Positions 16,592 through 24,614 of a stretch of DNA of 64,000 nucleotides are shown here, one piece after another (position 1 is the first letter of the stretch; every line of letters starts with the position of its first letter). The stretch covers positions 1,922,001-1,986,000 of the forward strand of contig NC_018020.1 of NCBI RefSeq assembly GCF_000266885.1, written 5' to 3'. This stretch comes from Turneriella parva DSM 21527. GTDB taxonomy: Bacteria > Spirochaetota > Leptospiria > Turneriellales > Turneriellaceae. A program made the translations under genes and the position numbers. The notes beneath the pieces were generated by a model. That model was given only the letters and a program-made list of their open reading frames with translations. It made no database searches and had not been told where the DNA came from.

Positions 16592-16613
16592 AAATTAACC
16601 ATTTGGTTAATTT
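16592..16613. promoter_or_regulatory. Predicted TetR operator in front of tetR
   Basis: Perfect inverted repeat AAATTAACC-ATTT-GGTTAATTT (9-bp arms, 4-bp spacer), directly upstream of the promoter at 16617-16645. Same arms and spacer length as the palindrome before the RND pump (7461-7490). Confidence 0.65.
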
Positions 16614-16616
16614 TTT

Positions 16617-16645
16617 TTGGTAGGATTTCAAACCTGCTGTATATT
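16617..16645 (+). promoter_or_regulatory. Probable tetR promoter
   Basis: TTGGTA (16617-16622), a 17-bp spacer, and TATATT (16640-16645), 17 bp before the tetR ATG. The operator abuts the -35 box, as expected for an autorepressed gene. Confidence 0.55.
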
Positions 16646-16661
16646 GAGATTGTAGGTCGAT

Positions 16662-17423
16662 ATGCCCACCCGTACCAAGAAAACGCGCCTGCCAGAAGCC
16701 AAGACACGCGAGGCCATTCTGCTCGCGGCTATCGACGCGTTCGCTGAACATGGTTTTGCAGGTGCGCGCACTGAGAACATCGCCAAGGCCGCGAAGGTCA
16801 ATAAGGCGATGCTGCACTATTACTTTCACGATAAAGAAACACTCTACGCCGCTGTGCTCGACACACTTTACGGCTCGCTGGGCGAAACGGAAAATCTTGT
16901 CAAAGAACTGATGACTGCCCCGCTCAACTCGGTACAGCACGTGCATGTTTTTCTGAAAGTAATTCTCGCGAAACACGGCGACCCGCGCAGCGATTCGTTT
17001 CGCTGCATTCTTGCGTGGGAGCTAGCGGCCGGGCAGAATAATCTCAAGCGCGTCGCACAGAAATATCTTGTGCCGCGCATTGTCGCGATGACCGCGGTGA
17101 TTGAGCGGGGCATCGCCGCGGGCGAGCTGCGCTGCAGCAACCCTACCTTAGCAGTGTGGAGTCTCATTTCACAGGTTGCATTCTATTACATGCACCGCGA
17201 GACTTACGAAGACAGTTCAATCTACCATGACCTCTACAAAAATGTTTCGCAAGAAGACCTGCTGCAATTTTTGCTGAAGAACTTTATTGCCTCTTACGCG
17301 GTCGATCCCAAAATCAAGTCGACTTTACCCGCTGAAATCGACCAGCTGGCGCGTGAGCTCGCGAAGCAGCTCGCGACGCCGGCGATTGAAATTCACCGCG
17401 AAGTTAAGAATACCGCCGGCTGA
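16662..17423 (+). CDS. TetR-family transcriptional repressor
   Basis: 253 residues. The N-terminal HTH (about 15-62: TREAILLAAIDAFAEHGFAG, TENIAKAAKVNKAMLHYYF, HDKETLYAAVLD) is typical of TetR. The rest is the alpha-helical ligand domain. An operator-like palindrome next to a good promoter precedes the gene, which suggests autoregulation; the same palindrome before the RND pump gene at 7425 makes that pump the most likely target. The 3' end overlaps the convergent DUF115 gene by 20 bp. The inducer is unknown; pump-linked TetR proteins often respond to toxic hydrophobic compounds. Confidence 0.93.
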   Translation: MPTRTKKTRLPEAKTREAILLAAIDAFAEHGFAGARTENIAKAAKVNKAMLHYYFHDKETLYAAVLDTLYGSLGETENLVKELMTAPLNSVQHVHVFLKVILAKHGDPRSDSFRCILAWELAAGQNNLKRVAQKYLVPRIVAMTAVIERGIAAGELRCSNPTLAVWSLISQVAFYYMHRETYEDSSIYHDLYKNVSQEDLLQFLLKNFIASYAVDPKIKSTLPAEIDQLARELAKQLATPAIEIHREVKNTAG

Positions 17424-18480
17424 GGCGTAACATATAGGTTTCGATGTTCGCGATGCGCGTTTGTCTGCCGTAGACACGCCTGAAATACGCGGTGCCCCGG
17501 GCATGCGTGACGCGCCGCCTGTGCCCGCGGTCATAGCCATAAATCGAAACTGGCAGCTCACCAAAGAGGTCTTGGTGTATCGCTAGCATCAGCGAGCCGA
17601 CATTGCCTTCGGCATTTGTGATTGCTGTCAGATCGGGCCTTTCAACCAGACAGAATTGCTGAACCAAAGGGTGCGAGCTGGCGTACGTGCAGATTGCGGC
17701 AAACGGCAGTCTTGCAACACCTGGGTTCACCAGCATATCGCACACAAGTGTCGCTTTTGTGGTATTTACGCCGACGAAGTGCTCACGGCTGGCAAAACCC
17801 GCGTCGGCTGAAAAAACGGCGCGGGCTTCGATACCGTGCGCGCTGAGAACGGGCAGCGCAGTATCTGCGGCCCAAATATTTTGTTTTGATTGCAATTCGC
17901 GCAGGCTTTGGTCGAGAGTCGGGCCTGCCATGACGATTGCATCGGGGGCGCCGCCAGCCGCTAACGTGCGGATATCTCGCCAGCGACGCGCAGACGGGGC
18001 ATTCGCGGTGAAGTTGATTGGCCATAATCTGCCGAAATGCCGCAGAGTTTTCAGACGCGCAGCCGCCTGCCTCAGAATTTCGACGGTGACGGTGCGCACG
18101 GCGGCCTGAAATCCCTGCCATTGGGGCGGTATAACAATTTCAAAATTGTCGTCGGTTTCAACACTGTTGATAAACTCTTGCAAATTTGCATCGGAACAAA
18201 TGAGCCTTGCGTCACCGGGTAGATTTTTTGAAAAGCAAACGGGTGCGAGCCATACAAAACGCCTTGCGTCTTTCAGAAGCGGAGCGAGTGAAGTTGAGTA
18301 GGGCGCCACCAGCAGGGGTATCATGCTCGGTGAAACGGCAGCAAGTTGTTCGCGAAAGTGCCTAAGGTCACGCTCGCCCGAACGCGCTGTGTAGAATGTA
18401 ATCGTCTGTTCGGCAAAACGAATCTGCTGCCGTTCTGCAGAGACAACAGCCTCGAATGCGCTGAACGGGCTTAGGCTCAT
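17404..18480 (-). CDS. DUF115 / MptE-like (motility accessory factor type) protein
   Basis: 358 residues with the DUF115 core at about 175-310: AGPTLDQSLRELQ, then IWAADTALPVLSAHGIE and AVFSADAG, ending YGYDRGHRRRVTHARGTAYF. The family includes archaeal 6-hydroxymethylpterin diphosphokinase and bacterial motility accessory factors (Maf) that attach nonulosonic sugars to flagellin; in spirochaetes the role is not established. It has no signal peptide. It is the last gene of a coupled set: its ATG overlaps the stop of the preceding gene (ATGA). The 3' end overlaps tetR convergently. Confidence 0.75.
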   Translation of the reverse strand: MSLSPFSAFEAVVSAERQQIRFAEQTITFYTARSGERDLRHFREQLAAVSPSMIPLLVAPYSTSLAPLLKDARRFVWLAPVCFSKNLPGDARLICSDANLQEFINSVETDDNFEIVIPPQWQGFQAAVRTVTVEILRQAAARLKTLRHFGRLWPINFTANAPSARRWRDIRTLAAGGAPDAIVMAGPTLDQSLRELQSKQNIWAADTALPVLSAHGIEARAVFSADAGFASREHFVGVNTTKATLVCDMLVNPGVARLPFAAICTYASSHPLVQQFCLVERPDLTAITNAEGNVGSLMLAIHQDLFGELPVSIYGYDRGHRRRVTHARGTAYFRRVYGRQTRIANIETYMLRLSRRYS

Positions 18481-18977
18481 TTGATTTCAACCAATATAGA
18501 GCGCTTCACGAGCGGGTCTTTGCCGCAGAAAATTTCATACGTGACTTGAAATGCGGGCAGCGGCTGAAACCGCTGGCCTCTCTTGGGGCCGACCAGCTTT
18601 TCGATCATGCTCCCGAGCATTACGAGGCCATAGACGTTTTTATCACGCAGCTCGATATATTCGAGCTCAAAACGTTCGGCCGCAGATTCGCCGAAAGAGT
18701 ACCTGCCGTGAAGACAATCGAAATCCACAGCTTTGCGTGAGTCGGCGTTCTTGAGCTCAAATGCAAGGCGGTCACCGCGAAAATAGACGGAGTTATAAAA
18801 CTCTCTGAGTGTTTTGTTCTGAATCGTCTTCGCCAGGTTGAATGAAGCCTTATCGGTGAAAACTTCAGTGCAGCCGTCTGCGGTAAAATCGCGGCAAAAA
18901 GAAAAAATATTCGTTTCTTTTCTGCATTCGGCGAAACTGGCGCAAAAAAGTAAAAAAGCGAGAGCCGATTGCTTCAC
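18477..18977 (-). CDS. Exported or lipid-anchored protein, unknown
   Basis: 166 residues from GTG at 18977 (VKQSALAFLLFCASFAEC). This start overlaps the TGA of the upstream membrane gene (GTGA), which argues against the longer in-frame reading to 19145. The N-terminus is a signal peptide with a lipobox-like FAEC. The mature part has four or so cysteines (CRKET, CRDFTADGC, CLHGRYSF, CGKDPL) and a central beta-rich region. No family recognised. The ATGA overlap with DUF115 downstream suggests a common function for the group. Confidence 0.6.
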   Translation of the reverse strand: MKQSALAFLLFCASFAECRKETNIFSFCRDFTADGCTEVFTDKASFNLAKTIQNKTLREFYNSVYFRGDRLAFELKNADSRKAVDFDCLHGRYSFGESAAERFELEYIELRDKNVYGLVMLGSMIEKLVGPKRGQRFQPLPAFQVTYEIFCGKDPLVKRSILVEIK

Positions 18978-19441
18978 AGGTACTTGAGGCTGAAACCCAG
19001 AACGAAGATCAAGAACAAAAGGCCGAGCGGTAGCCACATCGGTGGGGCGATTTGCGGCAGGCCCATCGCGTCGCGGCCCGGTACATTGTTTTCGGCAATG
19101 AAGGGTCGCAGGTATTGCTGCGACAGGTATAGCTGCACCAACCACAATGCCAGCTTCGCTGAGAACGCCAGGCCATAGAGGCCTGCGACGGGCGACCGGC
19201 CCCTCAGGCCCGCAAGCGCCGCGCCACTGACGACGATCAGCAGAAAAGTGCCGTTCAAGAGCTTCCAGTAGTTGGAGATTATTTCTGCGCGAAAGTTATC
19301 GATGTAGGTGTATTGCCGGTATTTTTCGTAAACCGGGTGAACGATGATCAGCAAAAAGGCGAAAGACCCGATATAAAGTATCAGGCCCAGCCAGTGGGTG
19401 GCTGCAACGAATGCGTGAAAAAGATCAGTCTTCGCGGTAAT
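18974..19441 (-). CDS. Small polytopic membrane protein with unclear start
   Basis: About 155 residues if begun at ATT 19441. The only common start codon in frame, TTG at 19354, falls inside the first membrane helix and would delete the segment FHAFVAATHWLGLILYIGSF, which reads as the genuine first helix, so the coding region must begin upstream, overlapping the 3' end of the VOC gene. Four hydrophobic segments are visible, with conserved-looking HW and HPVYEKY near helix 1. It slightly resembles CopD or related four-helix families. Stop TGA overlaps the GTG of the next gene. Confidence 0.5.
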   Translation of the reverse strand: MTAKTDLFHAFVAATHWLGLILYIGSFAFLLIIVHPVYEKYRQYTYIDNFRAEIISNYWKLLNGTFLLIVVSGAALAGLRGRSPVAGLYGLAFSAKLALWLVQLYLSQQYLRPFIAENNVPGRDAMGLPQIAPPMWLPLGLLFLIFVLGFSLKYL

Positions 19442-19778
19442 ACAGTTCTACCAGGTTGCCGTTTGGGTCGACCACGTGAACGCTTTCGCCGCCTTCAACC
19501 TCGAATGGGCCTTTGGCAATTGCAACCTCGTTCTGTTCGACTTCTTGCAGTGCTTCTGTGAAATCGTCGACGTCGAGCAAAAATGAGAGTACGGGCACTT
19601 TTGCATAGGGTTCGAGTGTCGTATCGAGCCGTAGCTGCAGGTTATCGAACGAAACGACCGCAAAGTTTGCGCTCTCTTCGACGACTTCGAAGTCGAGAAA
19701 CTGCGTATAAAACTCAACCGCCTTCTGCAAATTCTTTGCCGGTATGTTGATATGACTGAGCGTTTCGATGATGACCAT
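19425..19778 (-). CDS. VOC-family (glyoxalase/bleomycin-resistance-like) protein
   Basis: 117 residues from ATG at 19778 (MVIIETLSHINIPAKNLQKA); a GTG at 19796 is the alternative. One glyoxalase-fold module: VEFYTQFLDFEVVEE, then LSFLLDVDDFTEALQEVEQ and HVVDPNGNLVELYYRED. The family includes metal-dependent isomerases, dioxygenases and resistance proteins. His at the start (SHINI) and the final Glu (LVELYY) fit metal ligands, but substrate is not predictable. It is the first of four tightly packed minus-strand genes (VOC, membrane protein, exported protein, DUF115). Confidence 0.8.
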   Translation of the reverse strand: MVIIETLSHINIPAKNLQKAVEFYTQFLDFEVVEESANFAVVSFDNLQLRLDTTLEPYAKVPVLSFLLDVDDFTEALQEVEQNEVAIAKGPFEVEGGESVHVVDPNGNLVELYYRED

Positions 19779-20097
19779 GTGCTTGGCAAAAAACACGGGA
19801 AAAACAGGTCATCAAGCATATTTTAAAACCCAGTCTGGGGCTGCGCGGCAGGTCGCCGCAATTGAAACTTCAGCGTGCTGGCAAAGCGGCGAAATTCAGG
19901 AAAAGCGGGCCCAAGCCCGTTCATAGAGCGATTTTCGCCGCGAAAATCGCGGAACTTTTCATGAATTTCGGCGTTTTGCGACCTGGCGCGCAGCCCGATT
20001 TCAGCCCGTTCGATCGGGTAAACAGTCGACGATTAAAACTAGCTTTACGCACTCATTTACCCGCTCGCCGTACCCCTGTCTGAAAACGCGCGCTCTC
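19779..20097. other. Intergenic region between divergent VOC and hybrid kinase genes
   Basis: About 320 bp with no convincing gene; the ORF on the plus strand at 19862-20083 is basic, lacks an RBS and matches nothing. It holds a hairpin GCGATTTTCG-CCG-CGAAAATCGC (19928-19950) and should contain promoters for both flanking genes, but none stands out. Confidence 0.6.
19928..19950. repeat. 10-bp hairpin in the divergent intergenic region
   Basis: GCGATTTTCG, loop CCG, CGAAAATCGC, perfect. It could be an operator or a small structured element; no T-run. Confidence 0.4.
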
Positions 20098-22596
20098 ATG
20101 TCGAAATTGCTGCTGGCGCTCAGCTGCGTTGGTTTTCTGACAGCCTGCGGCGACAAACGCCGTGCACCTATCGAAGCACACCTGGGTGTGCTCGACCTGC
20201 GTGAGAGATCCCAGCCGCAACAAACCCCGTGGGATTTCGAACGTGACGGAATACTCGAAATCAAAGGAGACTGGGAGTTCTACTGGAGCCAGCTACTCGA
20301 CCCGACAGATTTTCAGACCGCGCAGAAGCCGCAACCTTCTGCTTTGGTGCGCATACCGGGCCGCTGGAATGGCCTCAAGCTGGGCGACGATACGCTTTCG
20401 GGCTCAGGCTTCGCGACTTACCGGCTGAAAATCATGCTGCCGGGAAAAAATTTTCTGCACGATGAGCTGCTGGCGTTGCGTTGCCGCTACCAGCAGACGG
20501 CGTACCGCATTTTCTGGAATGGAACATCGGTTGCATCAAACGGCATGGTCGCTGCAACGAAAGCCGCTTACAAACCTGAGTATCGCCCACTGACAGCGAA
20601 GCTGCCGCTCACGACCACAAGCGAAGCCGAAATTATTGTACAGATCGCCAACTTCGAGCACCGCAACGGCGGTTTTTCGATTCCGCTTGAGCTCGGCCTT
20701 GCACCGCAGCTCACGGCCTATACCCGCTCACGGCAACTGACTGAAGCGTTCTTGCTCGGGGCATTGATCTTGCTTGCAGCATATTTCGTCGGTCTGTATA
20801 CTTTTCGCAACCAGGATTACACACCCGCCTGGTTTGCCATTACCTGCATTGCGATAGTCTTTCGTACCCTCGTCACGGGCGACAGGCTCGTGATGATTCT
20901 AGTACCCAATGCAAACTGGGAGCTGCTGCTGCGTATCGAGTATCTTTCTTTCATGTTAGCGAATTTCGCGGGCATCATGTACCTCGAGAAACTTTTTGTC
21001 GATGAGACATCGCGCCTCATGCGCAAGATTCTGCTCACGGGTATTGTGCTGACAGCACTGCCCGTGGTATTTTCGCCGCCGGCTATTTTTACGCACACGC
21101 TATTGCCGTCGCAAATTGTAATCATCGTCAGTCTGCTCTATGCGTTTATCGTTGCATTGCGGGCCGTCAGTCGCCGCCGGCCTGGCAGCGTCGCCATCTT
21201 CATCGGTTTTGGCGTGCTGGCAGCTGTTACCATCAACGACATCATATACAACCAACTGTTGATCGGCTTCGGTTATCTCGCGCCATACGGCGTTTTTGCT
21301 CTGGTTTTGACGCATGCCGTGGCGCTTTCGAGCCGTTTGGCGGCAGCATTTTCACAAACAGAAAACTTAAAAGAAAATCTCGAGGTACAGGTTGATATGC
21401 GCACCGCCGAGCTGCGGCAGGCGATTAAGGTGGCAGAAGAAGCGAACGAGGCGAAGGCGGCGTTCTTCGCGATGATGACCCATGAACTGCGAACTCCTCT
21501 CAACGGCATTATCGGAGTCTCGAATATTCTGGGCAACATGAACCTCACCGCCGAACAGACCAAATACCTGAATATTGTCAAAGACAGCAGCGCGAACCTC
21601 ATGTCGGTCATCAACGACATTCTCGATTTTTCGCTCATCGACGCCGGCAAGCTGGGACTCAACAAAACCGAATTTGCACTCGCTGAAACGCTCGAAGAGG
21701 TTGTATTGCTCGGCCGAACCCTGATCAAAGACAAATCGCTTGATCTCACCCTCGCGCCTTTACCGCCCGAACTACCGCAGCGCATAGTCACTGATCAGGG
21801 ACGACTTAAACAGGTCATCATCAACCTCATTAGTAACGCGGTCAAGTTCACACCGAGCGGTTCTGTCGTCGTGATCTGCGGTCTGCTCGCGCACAGAGGC
21901 GAAACTTATGAAATTGAGATATCCGTCGAAGACACGGGAATCGGCATTTCAGAGCAAGACCAGAAAAAACTTTTCAAACCCTATTCGCAGGCAGATCAAT
22001 CGATCTCGCGCCGCTATGGCGGTACCGGCCTTGGGCTCGTGATCAGCTCGCGTATCGTCGAAGCGCTCGGCGGCAAGATGCGGCTTACCAGCGTCGAAGG
22101 CAAAGGCAGTTGTTTTTCTTTCAGTTTCGAAGCGCAGGTGCCTGGTGCTGCGGTGGCCAAAGAAAATGACGCACCGACAGACTCTGCTGCGGGGGCAGAA
22201 TTCGCTGCCCGGTACCCGCTGCGCATTCTCGCCGTTGAAGACGATGCCGTCAACCAGGTCGTGATCACCGAAACGCTGCGCTCGCTGGGGTACGAGATCA
22301 GCCTGGCCGAAAATGGCAGAGAGGCGGTGGCTCTCGCCGAGAACAAGATATTCGATCTCATCTTTATGGATGTGCAAATGCCCGAAATGTCGGGCATCGA
22401 GGCAACCGAACGCATTCGGGCCCTTACCGATGGCGACCGTGTCGCCATCGTCGCGCTGACCGCCGATTCGTCGGCAGAAAATCGCCATAAATGTTTCGCA
22501 GCGGGTATCGACGACTTTCTCACGAAACCCTTCAGCCCGCAGAATCTGCAGGCGGCTTTAGTCAAGTGGTCAAAAGGCCGCAGCGGCAACGCTTGA
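20098..22596 (+). CDS. Hybrid sensor histidine kinase with 7TM input and receiver domain
   Basis: 832 residues. The N-terminus MSKLLLALSCVGFLTAC-GDK looks like a lipoprotein signal. A periplasmic carbohydrate-binding-like (7TMR-DISM extracellular type) domain at about 30-200 (LEIKGDWEFYW, IRIPGRWNG) is followed by seven hydrophobic segments (about 210-415). The kinase core has HisKA with His462 in MMTHELRTPLNG, N-box NLISNAVKFTPSG, and G-boxes DTGIGIS and GGTGLGL. A C-terminal receiver at about 705-825 has ILAVEDDAVN, Asp758 in FMDVQMPEMSG and LTKPFSP. The protein would phosphorylate its own receiver and pass the signal to an unlinked partner. Stimulus unknown. Confidence 0.92.
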   Translation: MSKLLLALSCVGFLTACGDKRRAPIEAHLGVLDLRERSQPQQTPWDFERDGILEIKGDWEFYWSQLLDPTDFQTAQKPQPSALVRIPGRWNGLKLGDDTLSGSGFATYRLKIMLPGKNFLHDELLALRCRYQQTAYRIFWNGTSVASNGMVAATKAAYKPEYRPLTAKLPLTTTSEAEIIVQIANFEHRNGGFSIPLELGLAPQLTAYTRSRQLTEAFLLGALILLAAYFVGLYTFRNQDYTPAWFAITCIAIVFRTLVTGDRLVMILVPNANWELLLRIEYLSFMLANFAGIMYLEKLFVDETSRLMRKILLTGIVLTALPVVFSPPAIFTHTLLPSQIVIIVSLLYAFIVALRAVSRRRPGSVAIFIGFGVLAAVTINDIIYNQLLIGFGYLAPYGVFALVLTHAVALSSRLAAAFSQTENLKENLEVQVDMRTAELRQAIKVAEEANEAKAAFFAMMTHELRTPLNGIIGVSNILGNMNLTAEQTKYLNIVKDSSANLMSVINDILDFSLIDAGKLGLNKTEFALAETLEEVVLLGRTLIKDKSLDLTLAPLPPELPQRIVTDQGRLKQVIINLISNAVKFTPSGSVVVICGLLAHRGETYEIEISVEDTGIGISEQDQKKLFKPYSQADQSISRRYGGTGLGLVISSRIVEALGGKMRLTSVEGKGSCFSFSFEAQVPGAAVAKENDAPTDSAAGAEFAARYPLRILAVEDDAVNQVVITETLRSLGYEISLAENGREAVALAENKIFDLIFMDVQMPEMSGIEATERIRALTDGDRVAIVALTADSSAENRHKCFAAGIDDFLTKPFSPQNLQAALVKWSKGRSGNA

Positions 22597-22626
22597 CACG
22601 CTGCTCCACGGCAGTAAGTTCGCGGC

Positions 22627-22896
22627 ATGAAAGGTAAACCCGCAGGCAATACGTTCGTCGAGGTTGAACTCGAACCTGGGAAAAACTATTTCTGGTGCGC
22701 CTGCGGCCACTCGAAGACGCAGCCGTTTTGCGACGGCACGCATCAAGAGGTAAACTATTCGTTGGTCGATGCCATGACGCAGGGCAAATACAAACCCGTG
22801 AGAGTGAAATCTGAAAAGGCCGAAAAGGTAAAATTTTGCCTCTGCAAGCAGACCAAGACCCCGCCCTATTGCGACGATTCGCACGAGAACCTGTAG
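22627..22896 (+). CDS. Dual CDGSH iron-sulfur domain protein
   Basis: 89 residues with two CDGSH-type [2Fe-2S] motifs: CACGHSKTQPFCDGTH at about 24-39 and CLCKQTKTPPYCDDSH at about 71-86. Each gives three Cys and one His, the mitoNEET-family cluster ligands. The second has Asp for the usual Gly (CDDSH). Bacterial two-motif members are small soluble proteins, possibly in redox or iron-sulfur handling; there is no direct evidence for the role. It starts 30 bp after the hybrid kinase gene and may be co-transcribed. Confidence 0.9.
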   Translation: MKGKPAGNTFVEVELEPGKNYFWCACGHSKTQPFCDGTHQEVNYSLVDAMTQGKYKPVRVKSEKAEKVKFCLCKQTKTPPYCDDSHENL

Positions 22897-23190
22897 ACAG
22901 CTCCGAAAAGCACTCGGTACGTGCGACCGAGCTTGCTGATTTCTATCGCGTTCACTCCTTAATATTGAGGGCAAGACGGCTGCCAGTATTCGATATTGGC
23001 CGCCGTAATCTCTACCTTTTTTGGTAGTAGGATCTTCCGCGCCCACGAGCCTGCCGACATCTCAAAACTAAAGCGGTGATTCCATAGGTTGTTTTTCCCA
23101 TTTTTCGGTACCTCCCTCTCTATACTTTGGCACAGACTTTGCTAAGAGGCCGTTAAGAGAACCAAATTCTCTAACTAAAAGGAGTTAACA
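22897..23190 (+). other. Leader and promoter region of the porin gene
   Basis: About 290 bp without a gene. A -10-like TATACT occurs near 23121-23126 without a clear -35 box. The stretch ends in AAAAGGAGTTAACA, a very strong Shine-Dalgarno sequence before the porin ATG, fitting a highly expressed outer-membrane protein. Confidence 0.45.
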
Positions 23191-24576
23191 ATGAAATTGA
23201 AAATTTCAGCCATTTTGGCAACTTTAGCTATCTTCAACCTGTCGCTCAGCGCACAGGCAAAGAAAAAAGCACCCGCGAAGCCAGCAGCGCCCGCGGTAGC
23301 AGCACCGGCAGCCCCCGCGGCACCGGCGGTAACAGCAGCCCCTGCAGCGGCAGCCGAAGAAGCCCCAGCACCTATGGAAGGCTTTTTCGTTAAAAAAGTG
23401 AAAGGTCCAGCTGACGGCAAAGAGATCACTCTGAAGCTCGGGGGTTATGTTGATGCGTATTATGCGCACCATACACGCGGCCAGAATGATTTTCGCGCGA
23501 CCAACCATCCAAATGGTTTTGACGGCGCAGATATCGGTGCGGGCGGAGCAACAAACGGACGTATCTTCGAAACACCGGGTAATCAGTTTTCACTCGGTCT
23601 GATTCAGACAAAGTTTGAAGCGGGCAACGAAGACTTTCAAGTTGTAGCTGACCTGATTCATGGACCCAACGCCGAGTTGACGAACTTCAACAACCTCCGT
23701 GGAAACACGACTGGTTCGGCTTCGTCGACAACCTCAACCGCGATCAAGCAGGCTTACGTTGCTGCAACGCTCGTAAAAGACCTGAAGTTGACTGTCGGTC
23801 AGTTCGGTACGCACATCGGCTACGAAGTCGTTGAGTCATACCAGAACGCCAACTACATGCTCGGTTACCTATTTGGGTTTGGGCCATTCTACCACACTGG
23901 CGCAAAACTCGACTATTCCCTGCTCGACGGCAAAGTTGGTGTAATGGCAGGTGTTGTGAACGGCTGGGACCTTCAGGCAGATAACAACAAAGACAAGACT
24001 GTGATCGGCCAGATTTCACTCAAGCCTACTTCAGCGCTATCGATCTTCTTGAACTACGCTGGCGGCAATGAGACCCGCACCAGCGATAGCACTACGTTTC
24101 CATCAACTACTGTAGGTTACACAAACGTTGGTGGTATGCGCCACGTCGGAGACCTTGTTGTGCAGTACCAAGTCACCAAGATGATCAAGGTAGGCGCCAA
24201 CTTCGTTTACGGGCAGAACAAGATAAATACTGATACAGCGGCCCAAACATGGGGCGGTGCAGCAGGTTATCTGAGCGTCACCCCGGTCGATGGGTTTACA
24301 CTAAGCTACCGCTTTGACTATCTTGACGACAGACAGCGTAGCCGCGGTCTTTTCGGGTACACTTCCAATACTGGTTTAGGCTCAGGCGCTGTAAACACCA
24401 GCGGCGCGAAGGTCATGGGTCATACACTTACTGGAACATTTTCCATGTACGGCGGTCATTTCTTAATTCGCCCAGAAGTGAAATATGACGAAGCGAACCT
24501 CGAAGTATTCGGCCTCGCTGGCGAGAAAAAGAAGGATAACATCACTGCTCTGATCGCTTTCACAGGCGTTTACTAA
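23191..24576 (+). CDS. Outer-membrane beta-barrel porin (OmpL/BBP2-like)
   Basis: 461 residues. Signal peptide 1-23 (cut after SAQA), then a Lys/Pro/Ala low-complexity linker (about 24-65), then a beta-barrel from about 75: LKLGGYVDAYYAHHTRGQND, FSLGLIQTKFEAG, ATLVKDLKLTVGQFGTHIGYEVVES, VQYQVTKMIKVGANFVYGQN and so on, ending ALIAFTGVY with a terminal aromatic. The pattern fits the BBP2/OmpL-like porin family, with alternate short strands. Probably a general or anion porin; specificity is not readable. It has the strongest Shine-Dalgarno sequence in the window. An IS element sits 10 bp after its stop codon. Confidence 0.85.
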   Translation: MKLKISAILATLAIFNLSLSAQAKKKAPAKPAAPAVAAPAAPAAPAVTAAPAAAAEEAPAPMEGFFVKKVKGPADGKEITLKLGGYVDAYYAHHTRGQNDFRATNHPNGFDGADIGAGGATNGRIFETPGNQFSLGLIQTKFEAGNEDFQVVADLIHGPNAELTNFNNLRGNTTGSASSTTSTAIKQAYVAATLVKDLKLTVGQFGTHIGYEVVESYQNANYMLGYLFGFGPFYHTGAKLDYSLLDGKVGVMAGVVNGWDLQADNNKDKTVIGQISLKPTSALSIFLNYAGGNETRTSDSTTFPSTTVGYTNVGGMRHVGDLVVQYQVTKMIKVGANFVYGQNKINTDTAAQTWGGAAGYLSVTPVDGFTLSYRFDYLDDRQRSRGLFGYTSNTGLGSGAVNTSGAKVMGHTLTGTFSMYGGHFLIRPEVKYDEANLEVFGLAGEKKKDNITALIAFTGVY

Positions 24577-24580
24577 GCAG

Positions 24581-24585
24581 ATGTG
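24581..24585. repeat. Target-site duplication of the IS element, left copy
   Basis: ATGTG, repeated directly after the right end at 25888-25892. Five bp is typical of the IS2 group. Confidence 0.75.
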
Positions 24586-24614
24586 TGCAGTGACCCCCGA
24601 AAACCGGACAGCTT
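24586..24614. repeat. Left terminal inverted repeat of the IS element
   Basis: TGCAGTGACCCCCGAAAA then CCGGACAGCTT; it aligns with the right end with two missing bases and a few mismatches. This end lies downstream of orfB. Confidence 0.75.

Noticed and set aside
19862-20083. 73-codon ORF in the gap before the hybrid kinase
   Set aside because: No Shine-Dalgarno, basic low-information sequence, overlaps a hairpin; no coding signal beyond chance.
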